Positions 49,250 to 58,873 of a DNA stretch of 64,000 nucleotides are shown piece by piece; positions within the stretch are counted from its first letter, which is position 1, and every line of letters starts with the position of its first letter. This DNA comes from Dyella lutea (GTDB lineage: Bacteria; Pseudomonadota; Gammaproteobacteria; Xanthomonadales; Rhodanobacteraceae). Made by a program: the position numbers and the translations under genes. The notes below the pieces were generated by a model, which saw only the letters and a list, made by a program, of their open reading frames with translations, was not told the origin of the DNA and did no database searches. The stretch covers positions 1,282,001-1,346,000 of the forward strand of contig NZ_JAMZEK010000001.1 in assembly GCF_024158035.1 (NCBI RefSeq), read 5' to 3'.

Positions 49250-49849
49250 TCAGGCGTGCGCGGCGCGGCGGTCGCGCGGCAGGTGGTTGACCAGGAACTC
49301 CATCTGGTCGGCCAGGATGTTGCGGTTGGACAGGATCAGGTGTTCCACCCAGCTCGGCCGGTACGGCACGGCCAGCAGCGGCATGTGCGCCTGCTGCGGC
49401 GTGCGGTTGGCCTTGCGCAGGTTGCAGGCCAGGCAGGCGCTGACCACGTTTTCCCACTCGTCGCGGCCGCCCTTGGAGACCGGCTGCACATGGTCGCGTG
49501 TCAGCTCGCCGCGGCTGTAGTGGTTGCCGCAATACAGGCAGAGGTGGCGGTCGCGGGCGAACAGCGCGGTGTTGGTCAGCGCCGGGGCCGGGTCGATGGC
49601 GTGGTCGCGGCAGTGTCCGGTGCTGGCGATGATCGGGTGCAGGTCCAGCGTGCTCTGCGTGCCCAGCGCACGGTTGATGCCGCCGTGGACGGTCAGGCAG
49701 GGTTCGCCGAGGGTCCACGCCACGGCCTCGCGTACATAGAGGCAAGCCGCGTCCTGCCAGCTGATCCAGTCGAGGATCCGGCCGGAGGCGTCCAGCGACA
49801 GTACCCGGGTCGAATGCAGATCGGCCCGAAGCGGCACTTCCATCAGCAT
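49250..49849 (-). CDS. HNH endonuclease domain protein
   Basis: This 199-residue protein has a metal-dependent HNH nuclease domain in its second half. It shows CLYCGNHYSRGELTRDHVQP with the first HNH His in DHV, then the Asn/His region ENVVSACLACNLRK; the two CxxC pairs hold structural zinc. The N-terminal 90 residues are a conserved extension seen in proteobacterial HNH proteins of this size, without a known partner. The start is ATG 49849 (MLMEVPLRA) or 49843. It is not flanked by toxin, phage or restriction genes, so its target is unknown. It is divergent from the SapC-family gene. Confidence 0.88.
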   Translation of the reverse strand: MLMEVPLRADLHSTRVLSLDASGRILDWISWQDAACLYVREAVAWTLGEPCLTVHGGINRALGTQSTLDLHPIIASTGHCRDHAIDPAPALTNTALFARDRHLCLYCGNHYSRGELTRDHVQPVSKGGRDEWENVVSACLACNLRKANRTPQQAHMPLLAVPYRPSWVEHLILSNRNILADQMEFLVNHLPRDRRAAHA

Positions 49850-50096
49850 GCAGTCCTTCCTTCGATCAGGGGAAAACGCGCAGCGATGCAACCGTGAACT
49901 CCCGCCGAGCATAGCCCATCTTTGTTGCCGTTCGCATGCAAATCCTTGATGCGTCAGGGACAAGGGGGCGCCGCCCGGGCGTTCGCGGGCGGCGGTGGGC
50001 GCTGTTATAGTGGTCGTTCGTCTTGAGACCCGGGCCGGGTTTGGGAGGGGGAGCCGACGGTGGCAACCCCGGCGCGGCTGGGCAGAGGTAAACAAC

Positions 50097-50864
50097 GTGG
50101 CAGAAGTCTTTTTCTACGAGCGCCCCGTGCCGCTCAACCGCACCGCCCACAAGGACCTGCGCCTGAAGGGCGTGCCGAGCCTGAAGTTCGCGGCCAACGT
50201 GCATTCGGTGCCGCTGACCGGCGTCGAGTTTCCCGCCGCGGCCCGCGACATGCCGATCCTGTTCGCCGGCACCGACGTCAAGGAAGCCGGTCCAATGGCC
50301 CTGCTTGGCCTGCGCCAGAACGAGAACCTGTTCGTCGACGCGAACGGACAGTGGATCCCGGGCGCCTACGTGCCTGCCTTCATCCGCCGCTATCCGTTCA
50401 TCCTGGCGGAGAAGCCGAAAGACCAGGAAGGCGACGACTTCACCGTGTTCCTGGACGAGGCCTATGAAGGCTTCAGCAGCGACGAGGGTGAGCGCCTGTT
50501 CAAGGAAGACGGCACCGATGCGGAGATGCTGACCAACGCCGTGAACTTCCTCGGCGAGTTCCAGCAGCATGTCGCCCGCACGCACTGGTTCATGGACCAG
50601 CTGCGCAAGCACGACCTGCTCGAGCCGCGCAACATCCGGCTGGAGAAGGACGGCAAGACGATCAACCTCAATGGCCTGTTCGTGGTCAACGAGGAAAAGC
50701 TGCGCCAGCTCGACGAAAAGACCGCGCACGAGTTCCTGAAGGACGGCACGATGGGCTGGATCTACGCCCACCTGCTGTCGCTGGCCAACATCGATCGCGT
50801 GTCGGCCCGCCTGAACGAACGTGAGCAGGTCGAAGCGGCGACCGGCAGCACCACGGTCAACTGA
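50097..50864 (+). CDS. SapC family protein
   Basis: The chosen start is GTG 50097 (MAEVFFYERPVPLNRTAHKD), with AGAGGT 7 bases upstream. The 255-residue product matches the SapC family. Conserved segments include AARDMPILFAG, an acidic middle (LDEAYEGFSSDEGERLF) and the C-terminal NGLFVVNEEKLRQLDEK. In Caulobacterales and Xanthomonadales such genes usually sit beside TonB receptors or tryptophan halogenases, but here it stands alone. The S-layer link implied by the name is not evidence for function. A TATAGT box at 50006 may be its -10. A strong terminator follows. Confidence 0.88.
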   Translation: MAEVFFYERPVPLNRTAHKDLRLKGVPSLKFAANVHSVPLTGVEFPAAARDMPILFAGTDVKEAGPMALLGLRQNENLFVDANGQWIPGAYVPAFIRRYPFILAEKPKDQEGDDFTVFLDEAYEGFSSDEGERLFKEDGTDAEMLTNAVNFLGEFQQHVARTHWFMDQLRKHDLLEPRNIRLEKDGKTINLNGLFVVNEEKLRQLDEKTAHEFLKDGTMGWIYAHLLSLANIDRVSARLNEREQVEAATGSTTVN

Positions 50865-50885
50865 TCGTCACGGTGATCGATCCCG

Positions 50886-50921
50886 GACCCGCGGCCGCCC
50901 AGCGGCCGCGGGTCTTCTTTT
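50886..50921 (+). terminator. Intrinsic terminator of the SapC-family gene
   Basis: GACCCGCGGCCGC (50886-50898) and GCGGCCGCGGGTC (50902-50914) form a perfect 13-bp stem with a CCA loop, followed by TTCTTTT. It stands 22 bases after the SapC-family stop and separates it from the convergent GNAT gene. Confidence 0.93.
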
Positions 50922-50925
50922 GCGC

Positions 50926-51399
50926 TCAGCGCACCGGCTTGGCCATGCGCAGCAGGTCGGTGCCGTAGCCCGCCGCTTCGTACAGCGCGCGGGCCCGGTC
51001 GTTGCCGGGGAACACGGCCAGCGTGACCAGCGCGCAGCGGTGCTCGCGGGCCCAATCCTCGGCATGCTGCAGCAGGGCGCGTCCCACCCCCTTTCGCTCG
51101 TGGCCCGGCGCTACCGCCAGGTCGGAGATGTGGCAGTTGGTGCGGCCGGTGAAGAAATCCTGGGCCTTCTGCAGGTGCAGGAAGCCGACCCGCTCGCCGT
51201 CGGCGTCCTCGGCGACGAACAGGAAGCTGTTCGGCGGTTGGTCGTCCAGGTGATGTGCGATGTCGCGGCGGATGCCTTCGATGCATTCGTGTCGTCGCCG
51301 CCAGGTTGGCAGGTCGAACTGGACGAAGCGCGGGACCAGGCCGAGGATGAAGTCGTCGTCGTCCTCGGCCAGGCGGATCAGGAGGGAGGGCTCGTTCAT
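50926..51399 (-). CDS. GNAT family N-acetyltransferase
   Basis: This 157-residue enzyme has the GNAT fold. The acetyl-CoA pyrophosphate loop is VAPGHERKGVGRALL, followed by the helix HAEDWAREH, and the final LYEAAGYGTDLLRMAKP is usual for the family. The substrate is unknown; the overall shape resembles acetyltransferases acting on small amines or antibiotics. Its neighbours on the minus strand, starting 80 bases away, are copper-related outer-membrane genes, with no clear functional link. Confidence 0.9.
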   Translation of the reverse strand: MNEPSLLIRLAEDDDDFILGLVPRFVQFDLPTWRRRHECIEGIRRDIAHHLDDQPPNSFLFVAEDADGERVGFLHLQKAQDFFTGRTNCHISDLAVAPGHERKGVGRALLQHAEDWAREHRCALVTLAVFPGNDRARALYEAAGYGTDLLRMAKPVR

Positions 51400-51479
51400 G
51401 CGTTCGGGTCGCAGCCGGATGTGCCTCCGGTTCTACACCGACGCGCGGGTGCGACGGAAGCCCCGGCTGCGGTCCGTGG

Positions 51480-52442
51480 CTAGAGGCGGAGCTGCACGCC
51501 GGCCGACCACAGCCGTCCCGGTTCGATCTGCAGCCCGTTGACGTGCTCGTGCACCGGCACCTGCAGGAACACGAAGGCGTCCACGCGACGGCCCAGCTTC
51601 ACGCCCAGCCCGGGGCTGAGATAGGCCAGCGTGGCGCCGCTGTTGGTGCGGTCGGCGAAGGCGCCGCTCTCGCGCTGCTCGCCATGCAGGTTGAGCTGTA
51701 CCTGCGGCACGAACAAGCCGGCGTCGAGATAGCGCAGGCCCAGGTTCACGTTGAGCGAATTGCCCGGACGGAAGCCGTCGCGGGCGTTCATCGCCACCTC
51801 GCCCATGGCCTGACCGAAATAGCCGACCGAGTCGCTGAGGTAGCCGAACTTGTAGACGCCGAACAGTGCGTCGGTGGTGCCGGTGCCGCGCTGCAGGCCG
51901 CGATCCAGCAGCTCGCCGGCGGCGCTGCCGGCGTCGAAGGTCTGCTTGAACGTGCCGGTGGCCAGCTTCACGCCGAACTGCACGCCCAGGCCCGCATCCG
52001 GGCTGAAGCCCTGATAGCGGGCGACCACGCGGATGTCGCCGATGCCCTGTCCGTGGGAGGACGACAGCGTGCTCTCGCCTTCCGGCCAGGTCTGGTGGTC
52101 GCGGCTGAACCACGGCAGTTGCACGGATATCCCCCAGGCCCGGTTGAAGCTGTAGTCGGCTCCGAGCAGCGTGTTGCGGTTGATGGTCCTGCGCTGCAGT
52201 TCGTTGTCGCTGGGTAGGCGGATGCTGCCGAAGGCGACGCGGTCGGAGCCGGACACGAGGCGCGATTGGTCGAAATAGTCCTGGCGCAGGCTCAGGTGCA
52301 GGCCGCGTGAGGTGGCATAACCCTGGCTGGCCCAGTCGGAGTTGAGCGAGCAGCCGCAGGTCGAGCAGGCCGTAGCGATGCCGGGCAGGACGGCGAGCAC
52401 GAGGGCGGCGGTCGGGACGAGGGAGCGTGACAGGCGATTCAT
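51480..52442 (-). CDS. Outer-membrane beta-barrel protein with N-terminal Cys cluster
   Basis: The start at 52442 gives MNRLSRSLVPTAALVLAVLP; the 320-residue product has a signal peptide cut near ATA-C. The mature N terminus is CSTCGCSLNSDW, a tight cysteine cluster, followed by alternating hydrophobic strands consistent with a MetA/phenol-type outer-membrane barrel. It ends in the aromatic/Leu outer-membrane style (VQLRL). It lies 64 bases downstream of the TonB copper receptor on the same strand. The Cys cluster could bind copper as the metal crosses the periplasm, but this is an inference. The substrate is not known. Confidence 0.78.
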   Translation of the reverse strand: MNRLSRSLVPTAALVLAVLPGIATACSTCGCSLNSDWASQGYATSRGLHLSLRQDYFDQSRLVSGSDRVAFGSIRLPSDNELQRRTINRNTLLGADYSFNRAWGISVQLPWFSRDHQTWPEGESTLSSSHGQGIGDIRVVARYQGFSPDAGLGVQFGVKLATGTFKQTFDAGSAAGELLDRGLQRGTGTTDALFGVYKFGYLSDSVGYFGQAMGEVAMNARDGFRPGNSLNVNLGLRYLDAGLFVPQVQLNLHGEQRESGAFADRTNSGATLAYLSPGLGVKLGRRVDAFVFLQVPVHEHVNGLQIEPGRLWSAGVQLRL

Positions 52443-52506
52443 GGCGGATTCCTTGGAATGCGGGGCCAAGGTACGCCTCGTGGCGCACCCCGGAGTCTGA
52501 TCTGGG

Positions 52507-54639
52507 TCAGAGGCGGATGGCGAGCTTCATCCAGGCGGTGCGCCCGGGTTCGTTCACGCGTGCGGTATTGACGTAGCCGACCAGCCCCGCCGGGGCGGCG
52601 TTTAGGTGTTCGGCGTAGGCCTTGTCCAGCAGGTTGTCGATGCCGGCGCTGAGCGTCAGGTGCCGGTCGAGACGGTAGCTGCCGTTGAGCGAGAGCACGC
52701 CGAAGCCGCCGCTGGTTCCCAGGTCCTGGCCGACGATGTTGCCCTCGTCGACCGCGACCCGATGCTGGGCCGTGGCGATACGCCAGAGCGTGCCCAGCGA
52801 CCACGCGTCGCGTGCGTAGGTGAGTCCGAAGCGGGCTTCCAGTGGCGGCATCTGCGGCAGCGGGCGATGTTCGGTGCGGTTTTCGCCCCAGGCATAGCTG
52901 AGCGAGGCGTCCCCGCTCCAGTGCGGATCGAACGCATAGCTCACGCCGGCTTCGCCGCCGGCGATGCGCGCCTGCACGTTGCTGGCCCTCCCCGTGCCCA
53001 TCGCGGGGGCCGGGTAGTGCATCAGGATGAAGTCCTGCACCACGCCGGCGTAGCCGGAGACCCAGGCCTTCATGCGGGCGTCGCGGTACTGCAGGCCGAT
53101 GTCCAGCTGGGTGGTGCGTTCCGGCTGCAGGTTGCGGAAGCTGGTGACGGATTTATCCACATGCCCGCCGAACAGCTCCCAGTAGTCGGGGAAGCGTTCG
53201 ACGTGGCCAATGCCGGCGTAGAACGTGGCCGGTGCGGAGGCGAGGTCCTGCTCGTAGCGCACGAAGCCCGACGGCAGGGTGTCGGAGCGATCCGCCGTGA
53301 CCGTGGTGGTCATGCTGCTGCCCATGCCGCCGCTCATCCCGCCGCTCATTCCACCCCCCATGCCTCCCGTGCCGGAGGAAGGCAGGGTGAGCTGGTAGCC
53401 GCGGGCCTGCGCGCGATCCAGCCGGACGCCGCCGATCACGCGCTGGCGGGGCGCGAGAGTCCAGTGCAGTTCGCCGAACGCGCCGACGTCGCGCATGCGG
53501 GCGTCGCGCAGGCGCGGCAGCCGGCGGTAGTCGTTCATGCTGTCCGGCGGGCCGCCATTGCGCACGGTGTGCGCATTGGTCGAGCCGTCCACGCCGGCGA
53601 CCAGCTCCAGCACCTCGTCCCAGCGCCAGGTGCCGGCGATGCGCCCGCCGCTGGTGCGCCGGGCCACGTTGGAGGCCATCGCCATCGGCATCATGCTGGC
53701 CGGATCGGGCTGGCGCAGCGTGTAGTTGTCCATCACGTGGTCGGCGTAATTGGTATACGCCTGCACTTCCAGCGTGTCCCAATGACGCGTGAGGTGCTGC
53801 TGTACCAGGGTCAGGCCGACGCTTTCGCGCAGAAACTGCGAGCCATCCATGCCGCTGAAGGCATAGGCGGCCTGGCCGTTGCCCTCGCCGACGGCCAGTT
53901 CCAGCCGGGTGTCGTCGCTGGGGGTCCAGCCCACGGTGGTGTCGACGTTCCAGCGGTCGTAGCGCGAGTGCACGCGGTGGCCGGCGCCGTCGGCGTAGTC
54001 CTGCGAATGGGTGTGGTTGGCGGCAATCCCCAGGTAGCCGGTCGGGGCGCCGGCGCGCAGGTCGAGGTTCTGGTCGTTGCGGCCCCAGGAGCCGCCGAGC
54101 ACGCTGGCGTCGACGCGGTAACCCGGTTCGGCGTAGCGGCTGAAGTCGCGGTCGAAGCGCACCACACCGGCCGAGTTGCCGGGCCCGTAGATCACCGTTT
54201 CCGGGCCCTTGATCACGGTGACGCGATCGTAGTTTTCCGGCGCGATGTAAGCGGTCGGCGGATCCATCCGCGAGGGGCAGCCGCCGGCGATCTGGCCGCC
54301 GTCCATCTGGATGCCCAGACGCGAGCCGCTCATGCCGCGCAGCACCGGATCGCCATTGCTGCCGCCTTTGCGGATCACCGAGAAGCCGGGAATGCTCCTG
54401 AGCAGGTCGGCGCCGTCGCTGGCCGGCACCGGCTGGCGCGGGGCCTTCGGATCGGTCACCACGGTGAGCGGACTGTCCTGCATCGGTGCGGTCACCACCA
54501 CTGGAGCCAGCTCGGTGGCCGGGTTCGCATCGGTGGCGAGCGCAGGGCCGGCAAGTGCCAGCGTGATGGCGCCGCCAAGAGCGCGAGGCAGGAAACGGGC
54601 GTGCACAGGCGCACGCCGATGAAGCGTCGGATGAGTCAT
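52507..54639 (-). CDS. TonB-dependent copper receptor (OprC/NosA type)
   Basis: This 710-residue outer-membrane receptor starts MTHPTLHRRAPVHARF at ATG 54639. The plug domain contains RSIPGFSVIRKGGSNGDPV and the copper-receptor signature GGCPSRMDPPTAYIAPENYD. A 22-strand barrel follows, ending with Leu. A loop near residue 418-440 is built of Met-Gly repeats (GGMGGGMSGGMSGGMGSSM), suited to copper(I) or silver binding. Proteins of this type import copper for cuproenzymes. The DUF2946 gene lies upstream and the Cys-cluster barrel downstream on the same strand, consistent with a copper uptake set. Confidence 0.93.
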   Translation of the reverse strand: MTHPTLHRRAPVHARFLPRALGGAITLALAGPALATDANPATELAPVVVTAPMQDSPLTVVTDPKAPRQPVPASDGADLLRSIPGFSVIRKGGSNGDPVLRGMSGSRLGIQMDGGQIAGGCPSRMDPPTAYIAPENYDRVTVIKGPETVIYGPGNSAGVVRFDRDFSRYAEPGYRVDASVLGGSWGRNDQNLDLRAGAPTGYLGIAANHTHSQDYADGAGHRVHSRYDRWNVDTTVGWTPSDDTRLELAVGEGNGQAAYAFSGMDGSQFLRESVGLTLVQQHLTRHWDTLEVQAYTNYADHVMDNYTLRQPDPASMMPMAMASNVARRTSGGRIAGTWRWDEVLELVAGVDGSTNAHTVRNGGPPDSMNDYRRLPRLRDARMRDVGAFGELHWTLAPRQRVIGGVRLDRAQARGYQLTLPSSGTGGMGGGMSGGMSGGMGSSMTTTVTADRSDTLPSGFVRYEQDLASAPATFYAGIGHVERFPDYWELFGGHVDKSVTSFRNLQPERTTQLDIGLQYRDARMKAWVSGYAGVVQDFILMHYPAPAMGTGRASNVQARIAGGEAGVSYAFDPHWSGDASLSYAWGENRTEHRPLPQMPPLEARFGLTYARDAWSLGTLWRIATAQHRVAVDEGNIVGQDLGTSGGFGVLSLNGSYRLDRHLTLSAGIDNLLDKAYAEHLNAAPAGLVGYVNTARVNEPGRTAWMKLAIRL

Positions 54640-54766
54640 GGAAATCCCTGGAATCGGCAACGACGCGCGGCATGCGGACCGCGCGCGATCACGGGGCGGA
54701 TGTGCTGGCCGACCGGCGGTCCGGAGGGGCCGGCGACGGGCGGTCAGCTATCCGCGTGGCGTGGGT

Positions 54767-55135
54767 TCAGGCGTGCGCGACGACAGGAGGGCCGCGGGGC
54801 GCGGCAGCGAGCAGCACGATCGTGCTGCGTTCGGGCGGCCGGACGGCAGTGGGCGACGGACTGGCCAGCACCCGCCCGGGGACCTGTACCGGCGATGCGT
54901 CGGGCAGCATCGAGTGCCCGGCCATCATGCCGCAGTAGCCGCACTTCTCCAGCAAGTGGCCGGCCGGCGGGGTCTGCGTGCCGTCCGGATGGTGCACGCC
55001 GCAGGCACCGATACTGACCAGCGAATCCAGCGGGTTCGCCAGCGTCTGCGACACCACGGGCGCGACGATCGTCAGCCACAGGGCGACGATGGCGAGCCAG
55101 GCGACGAAGCCTTGTTGGCGGCGTGGGATGGGCAC
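54767..55135 (-). CDS. DUF2946 family membrane protein, probably copper-linked
   Basis: This 122-residue protein has one N-terminal membrane helix (FVAWLAIVALWLTIVAPVV) and a periplasmic domain with Cys/His/Met clusters: IGACGVHHPDG and EKCGYCGMMAGHSM. These are the DUF2946 hallmarks and look like soft-metal ligands. In many proteobacteria such genes neighbour TonB copper receptors, as here, with a 127-base spacer. It may hand copper from the outer-membrane receptor to the inner membrane. That role is inferred from context. Confidence 0.85.
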   Translation of the reverse strand: MPIPRRQQGFVAWLAIVALWLTIVAPVVSQTLANPLDSLVSIGACGVHHPDGTQTPPAGHLLEKCGYCGMMAGHSMLPDASPVQVPGRVLASPSPTAVRPPERSTIVLLAAAPRGPPVVAHA

Positions 55136-55221
55136 GGAAAGACGGTCTGGCGATCTCGGCGATCCTGCATCTTGTCACGGTCGCCGGGGCGACCGTAAGC
55201 CGCTGCGGCAGGGTGCCGCTG

Positions 55222-55764
55222 TCAGTGCGGGGCGACGGCCTGCTGCTTCGTTGCGTCGGCCAGCAGGCCGTTGATCTCGGCGAGGATCCCCTCGAGATCG
55301 CTCTCGTCGTAACCCACGTGCAGGTCGGCCAGCGTGCCGTCCGGATGGAAGATCGCCATCACCGGGATGCCGTCGTCGCTGCCGTAGGGGCGTCCGACGC
55401 TGCCGTCGCCGTCACGGCTCATCAGCAGGCTCGGCAGGATGCGATGCATGTTGCGCGACACCGCGGCGAACGTCCGCACACTCTCGCGGTGATTCACGGC
55501 CACGATCTGCAGCGGCAGGTGCTTCTGGATCGCCACCTGCTGGATGCTGCCCAGGGTGGGCATCTCCTTCATGCAGTAGCCGCACCAAGTGGCCCAGAAA
55601 CTCACCACTACCACCTTGCCGCGCAGGGACGAAAGCGTGAGATGGGTGCCGTCGCGCGTGACGCCCAGCGTGTCCGGCGGCGTGTCGCCGGGTTTCAGCA
55701 TCGCCCCGGCGAAGGCGTGGGTGCAGGCAAGCAGGCAGGCGAACAGCATGGCGGTCCGACGCAT
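55222..55764 (-). CDS. TlpA-like periplasmic thioredoxin
   Basis: This 180-residue protein has a signal peptide (MRRTAMLFACLLACTHAFA) and a thioredoxin fold of the TlpA/ResA type with the active site WCGYC in VSFWATWCGYCMKEM. Such proteins reduce apo-cytochrome c or keep copper chaperones and cuproenzyme sites reduced. The position 86 bases upstream of the DUF2946 and copper receptor genes on the same strand supports a copper-related role here. The start ATG at 55764 is chosen because the frame upstream lacks a signal peptide. Confidence 0.9.
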   Translation of the reverse strand: MRRTAMLFACLLACTHAFAGAMLKPGDTPPDTLGVTRDGTHLTLSSLRGKVVVVSFWATWCGYCMKEMPTLGSIQQVAIQKHLPLQIVAVNHRESVRTFAAVSRNMHRILPSLLMSRDGDGSVGRPYGSDDGIPVMAIFHPDGTLADLHVGYDESDLEGILAEINGLLADATKQQAVAPH

Positions 55765-55843
55765 GGATTTCCCCCGGTGAAGGTCCGCAGCGTAGCAATC
55801 GCTTCGGCCCGGCGACAGTGGTCGTGAGATCGGCTGTCGCGCA

Positions 55844-55874
55844 AGAAAAAAGCGCCCGGCAGGACCGGGCGCTT
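55844..55874 (-). terminator. Intrinsic terminator of the acyl-CoA dehydrogenase operon
   Basis: On the minus strand AAGCGCCCGG and CCGGGCGCTT (55850-55874 on the map) form a 10-bp stem with a 5-base loop followed by TTTTTTC. It lies about 20 bases after the acyl-CoA dehydrogenase stop. Confidence 0.92.
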
Positions 55875-55895
55875 CGGGGGGGGGCGTCGACAGTG

Positions 55896-57686
<1,791 letters not shown>

Positions 57687-57726
57687 GGCGGTGTCCTTCG
57701 GTGGAATGCGTGGATCGGAAGACGGA

Positions 57727-58209
57727 TCAGCGGAACGTGCCGGGAATGCCCGGCACCGGCGACAGCCAGTCGTTGCCGCTGAAGTCGAAGTCGCGCGGCT
57801 GTTTTTCCTGCTCGGGCTTTGCGCGTGCGGTGCCGTTCACCCGATAGGGCAGCGAGCCGGCGCTGCCCTTGGCCGCGACGGCGGCCAGCGCCGCGGTCAT
57901 CTGCGGGGTGGGCAGAACGTCGATGTCGACCACGTCGCCGGAAAGGGCGGGGATGTCGCGCTTGAAGCTGCCGTGCAGGCGCACCGGCTCGAGCTGCGCC
58001 ACCTGCAGCGTGCCCTCCAGCGAGGTGAAGTCCATCTCGCCGTAGCTGTTGTTCTGGATCCGCACGGTGAGGTGCCATCCGCCATCGGGCTGGACCTGCA
58101 GCTGCTGGATGCTGACCGCCGGCGGGAACACGCTCTTGCGCGGCGGCCCGCAGGCGACCAGGCCCAGGGCGAGCACGGTGGGGGCGATCCAGCGGGGCAG
58201 GCGCATCAC
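57727..58209 (-). CDS. Lipoprotein with LEA/WHy-like domain
   Basis: This 160-residue protein (start MMRLPRWIAPTVLALGLVAC) has a lipobox ending at Cys20. The periplasmic domain (IQQLQVQPDGGWHLTVRIQNNSYGEMDFTSLEGTLQV and on) has the Asn-rich strand pattern of LEA type 2/WHy proteins. The C-terminal 45 residues are hydrophilic. A perfect palindrome (58218-58231) sits just upstream, ahead of GGAG. It precedes the acyl-CoA dehydrogenase gene in the same unit. The lipoprotein nature is firm; the fold is a family-level guess and the function unknown. Confidence 0.8.
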   Translation of the reverse strand: MMRLPRWIAPTVLALGLVACGPPRKSVFPPAVSIQQLQVQPDGGWHLTVRIQNNSYGEMDFTSLEGTLQVAQLEPVRLHGSFKRDIPALSGDVVDIDVLPTPQMTAALAAVAAKGSAGSLPYRVNGTARAKPEQEKQPRDFDFSGNDWLSPVPGIPGTFR

Positions 58210-58217
58210 GGCTTCTC

Positions 58218-58231
58218 CAAACGATCGTTTG
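58218..58231 (-). promoter_or_regulatory. PsrA/TetR-type operator palindrome
   Basis: CAAACGATCGTTTG is a perfect 14-base palindrome and fits the PsrA consensus (G/C)AAAC-N2-4-GTTT(G/C) exactly. PsrA is a TetR regulator that responds to long-chain fatty acids in Pseudomonas. Here the site lies 9 bases before the lipoprotein start and controls a unit that includes an acyl-CoA dehydrogenase, which fits fatty-acid control. No regulator gene is in the window. Confidence 0.6.
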
Positions 58232-58384
58232 AATGGCCGATTCTACCCATCTTTGCATGGCGGCCGAAACCGTACCTGCCTCGGAGCCGGAACGGTTGCG
58301 GCCAGTTCATCGCCGCGGCGCGCGGTTTCAACGTTCATGCCGAACGGGCATCATCGGGGTTTCGTCTCCCAACGGATTGTCCGC

Positions 58385-58852
58385 ATGCCCGCACGTTTCG
58401 TCGCCCGCCGTTCGCCCATCCATGGCAATGGCGTGTTCGCCACCGAGGTGATCCGCAAGGGCGAGGAAGTCGTCCAGTACAAGGGCACGTTGATGACCCA
58501 CGCCGAGGCGGACGAGCTGTACGGCGATGGCGGCGAGACCGGGCACACCTTCCTGTTCACGCTCAACGACCACTACATCATCGACGCCAACCGCAACGGC
58601 AACACGGCGCGCTGGATCAACCACAGCTGCGATCCGAACTGTCGCGCGGTGGTGGAGGAGAGCCCTGGCGGCGATCCGCGCAGGGACAAGGTGGTGATCG
58701 AGGCGATCCGCACGATCAAGCCCGGCGAGGAGCTCACCTACAACTACGGCATCGTGCTGGAAGTGCCGCACACGGCACGGCTGAAGAAGCTGTGGAAGTG
58801 CCTGTGCGGCTCGCCCAAGTGCACCGGCACGCTGCTGCAGCCCAAGCGCTGA
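58385..58852 (+). CDS. SET-domain protein lysine methyltransferase
   Basis: This 155-residue protein starts MPARFVARRSPIHGNGVFAT at ATG 58385 and holds a full SET domain plus a post-SET zinc clip. The core motifs are NHSCDPNC, with the cofactor-site Asn-His, GEELTYNYG, with the catalytic Tyr, and CLCGSPKCTGTL, the Cys-rich post-SET end. It should transfer methyl groups from SAM to lysines of an unknown protein. SET proteins are rare in most bacteria but known in Xanthomonas, Legionella and Chlamydia. It is not adjacent to any secretion gene, so an internal target is as likely as a host target. Confidence 0.9.
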   Translation: MPARFVARRSPIHGNGVFATEVIRKGEEVVQYKGTLMTHAEADELYGDGGETGHTFLFTLNDHYIIDANRNGNTARWINHSCDPNCRAVVEESPGGDPRRDKVVIEAIRTIKPGEELTYNYGIVLEVPHTARLKKLWKCLCGSPKCTGTLLQPKR

Positions 58853-58856
58853 AGCC

Positions 58857-58870
58857 GCGCGCCGGCGCGC
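58857..58870. terminator. GC palindrome between convergent SET and oprB genes
   Basis: GCGCGCCGGCGCGC is a perfect 14-base palindrome between the SET stop (58852) and the oprB stop (58874). It could form a short stem in either transcript, but lacks a T run, so it is only a weak terminator candidate. Confidence 0.3.
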
Positions 58871-58873
58871 GCA

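Noticed and set aside
53325-53390. Met-Gly repeat region in the copper receptor as a separate DNA repeat or assembly error
   Set aside because: The frame is kept through it and codons vary, so it is a real coding repeat; it is treated as a protein feature.
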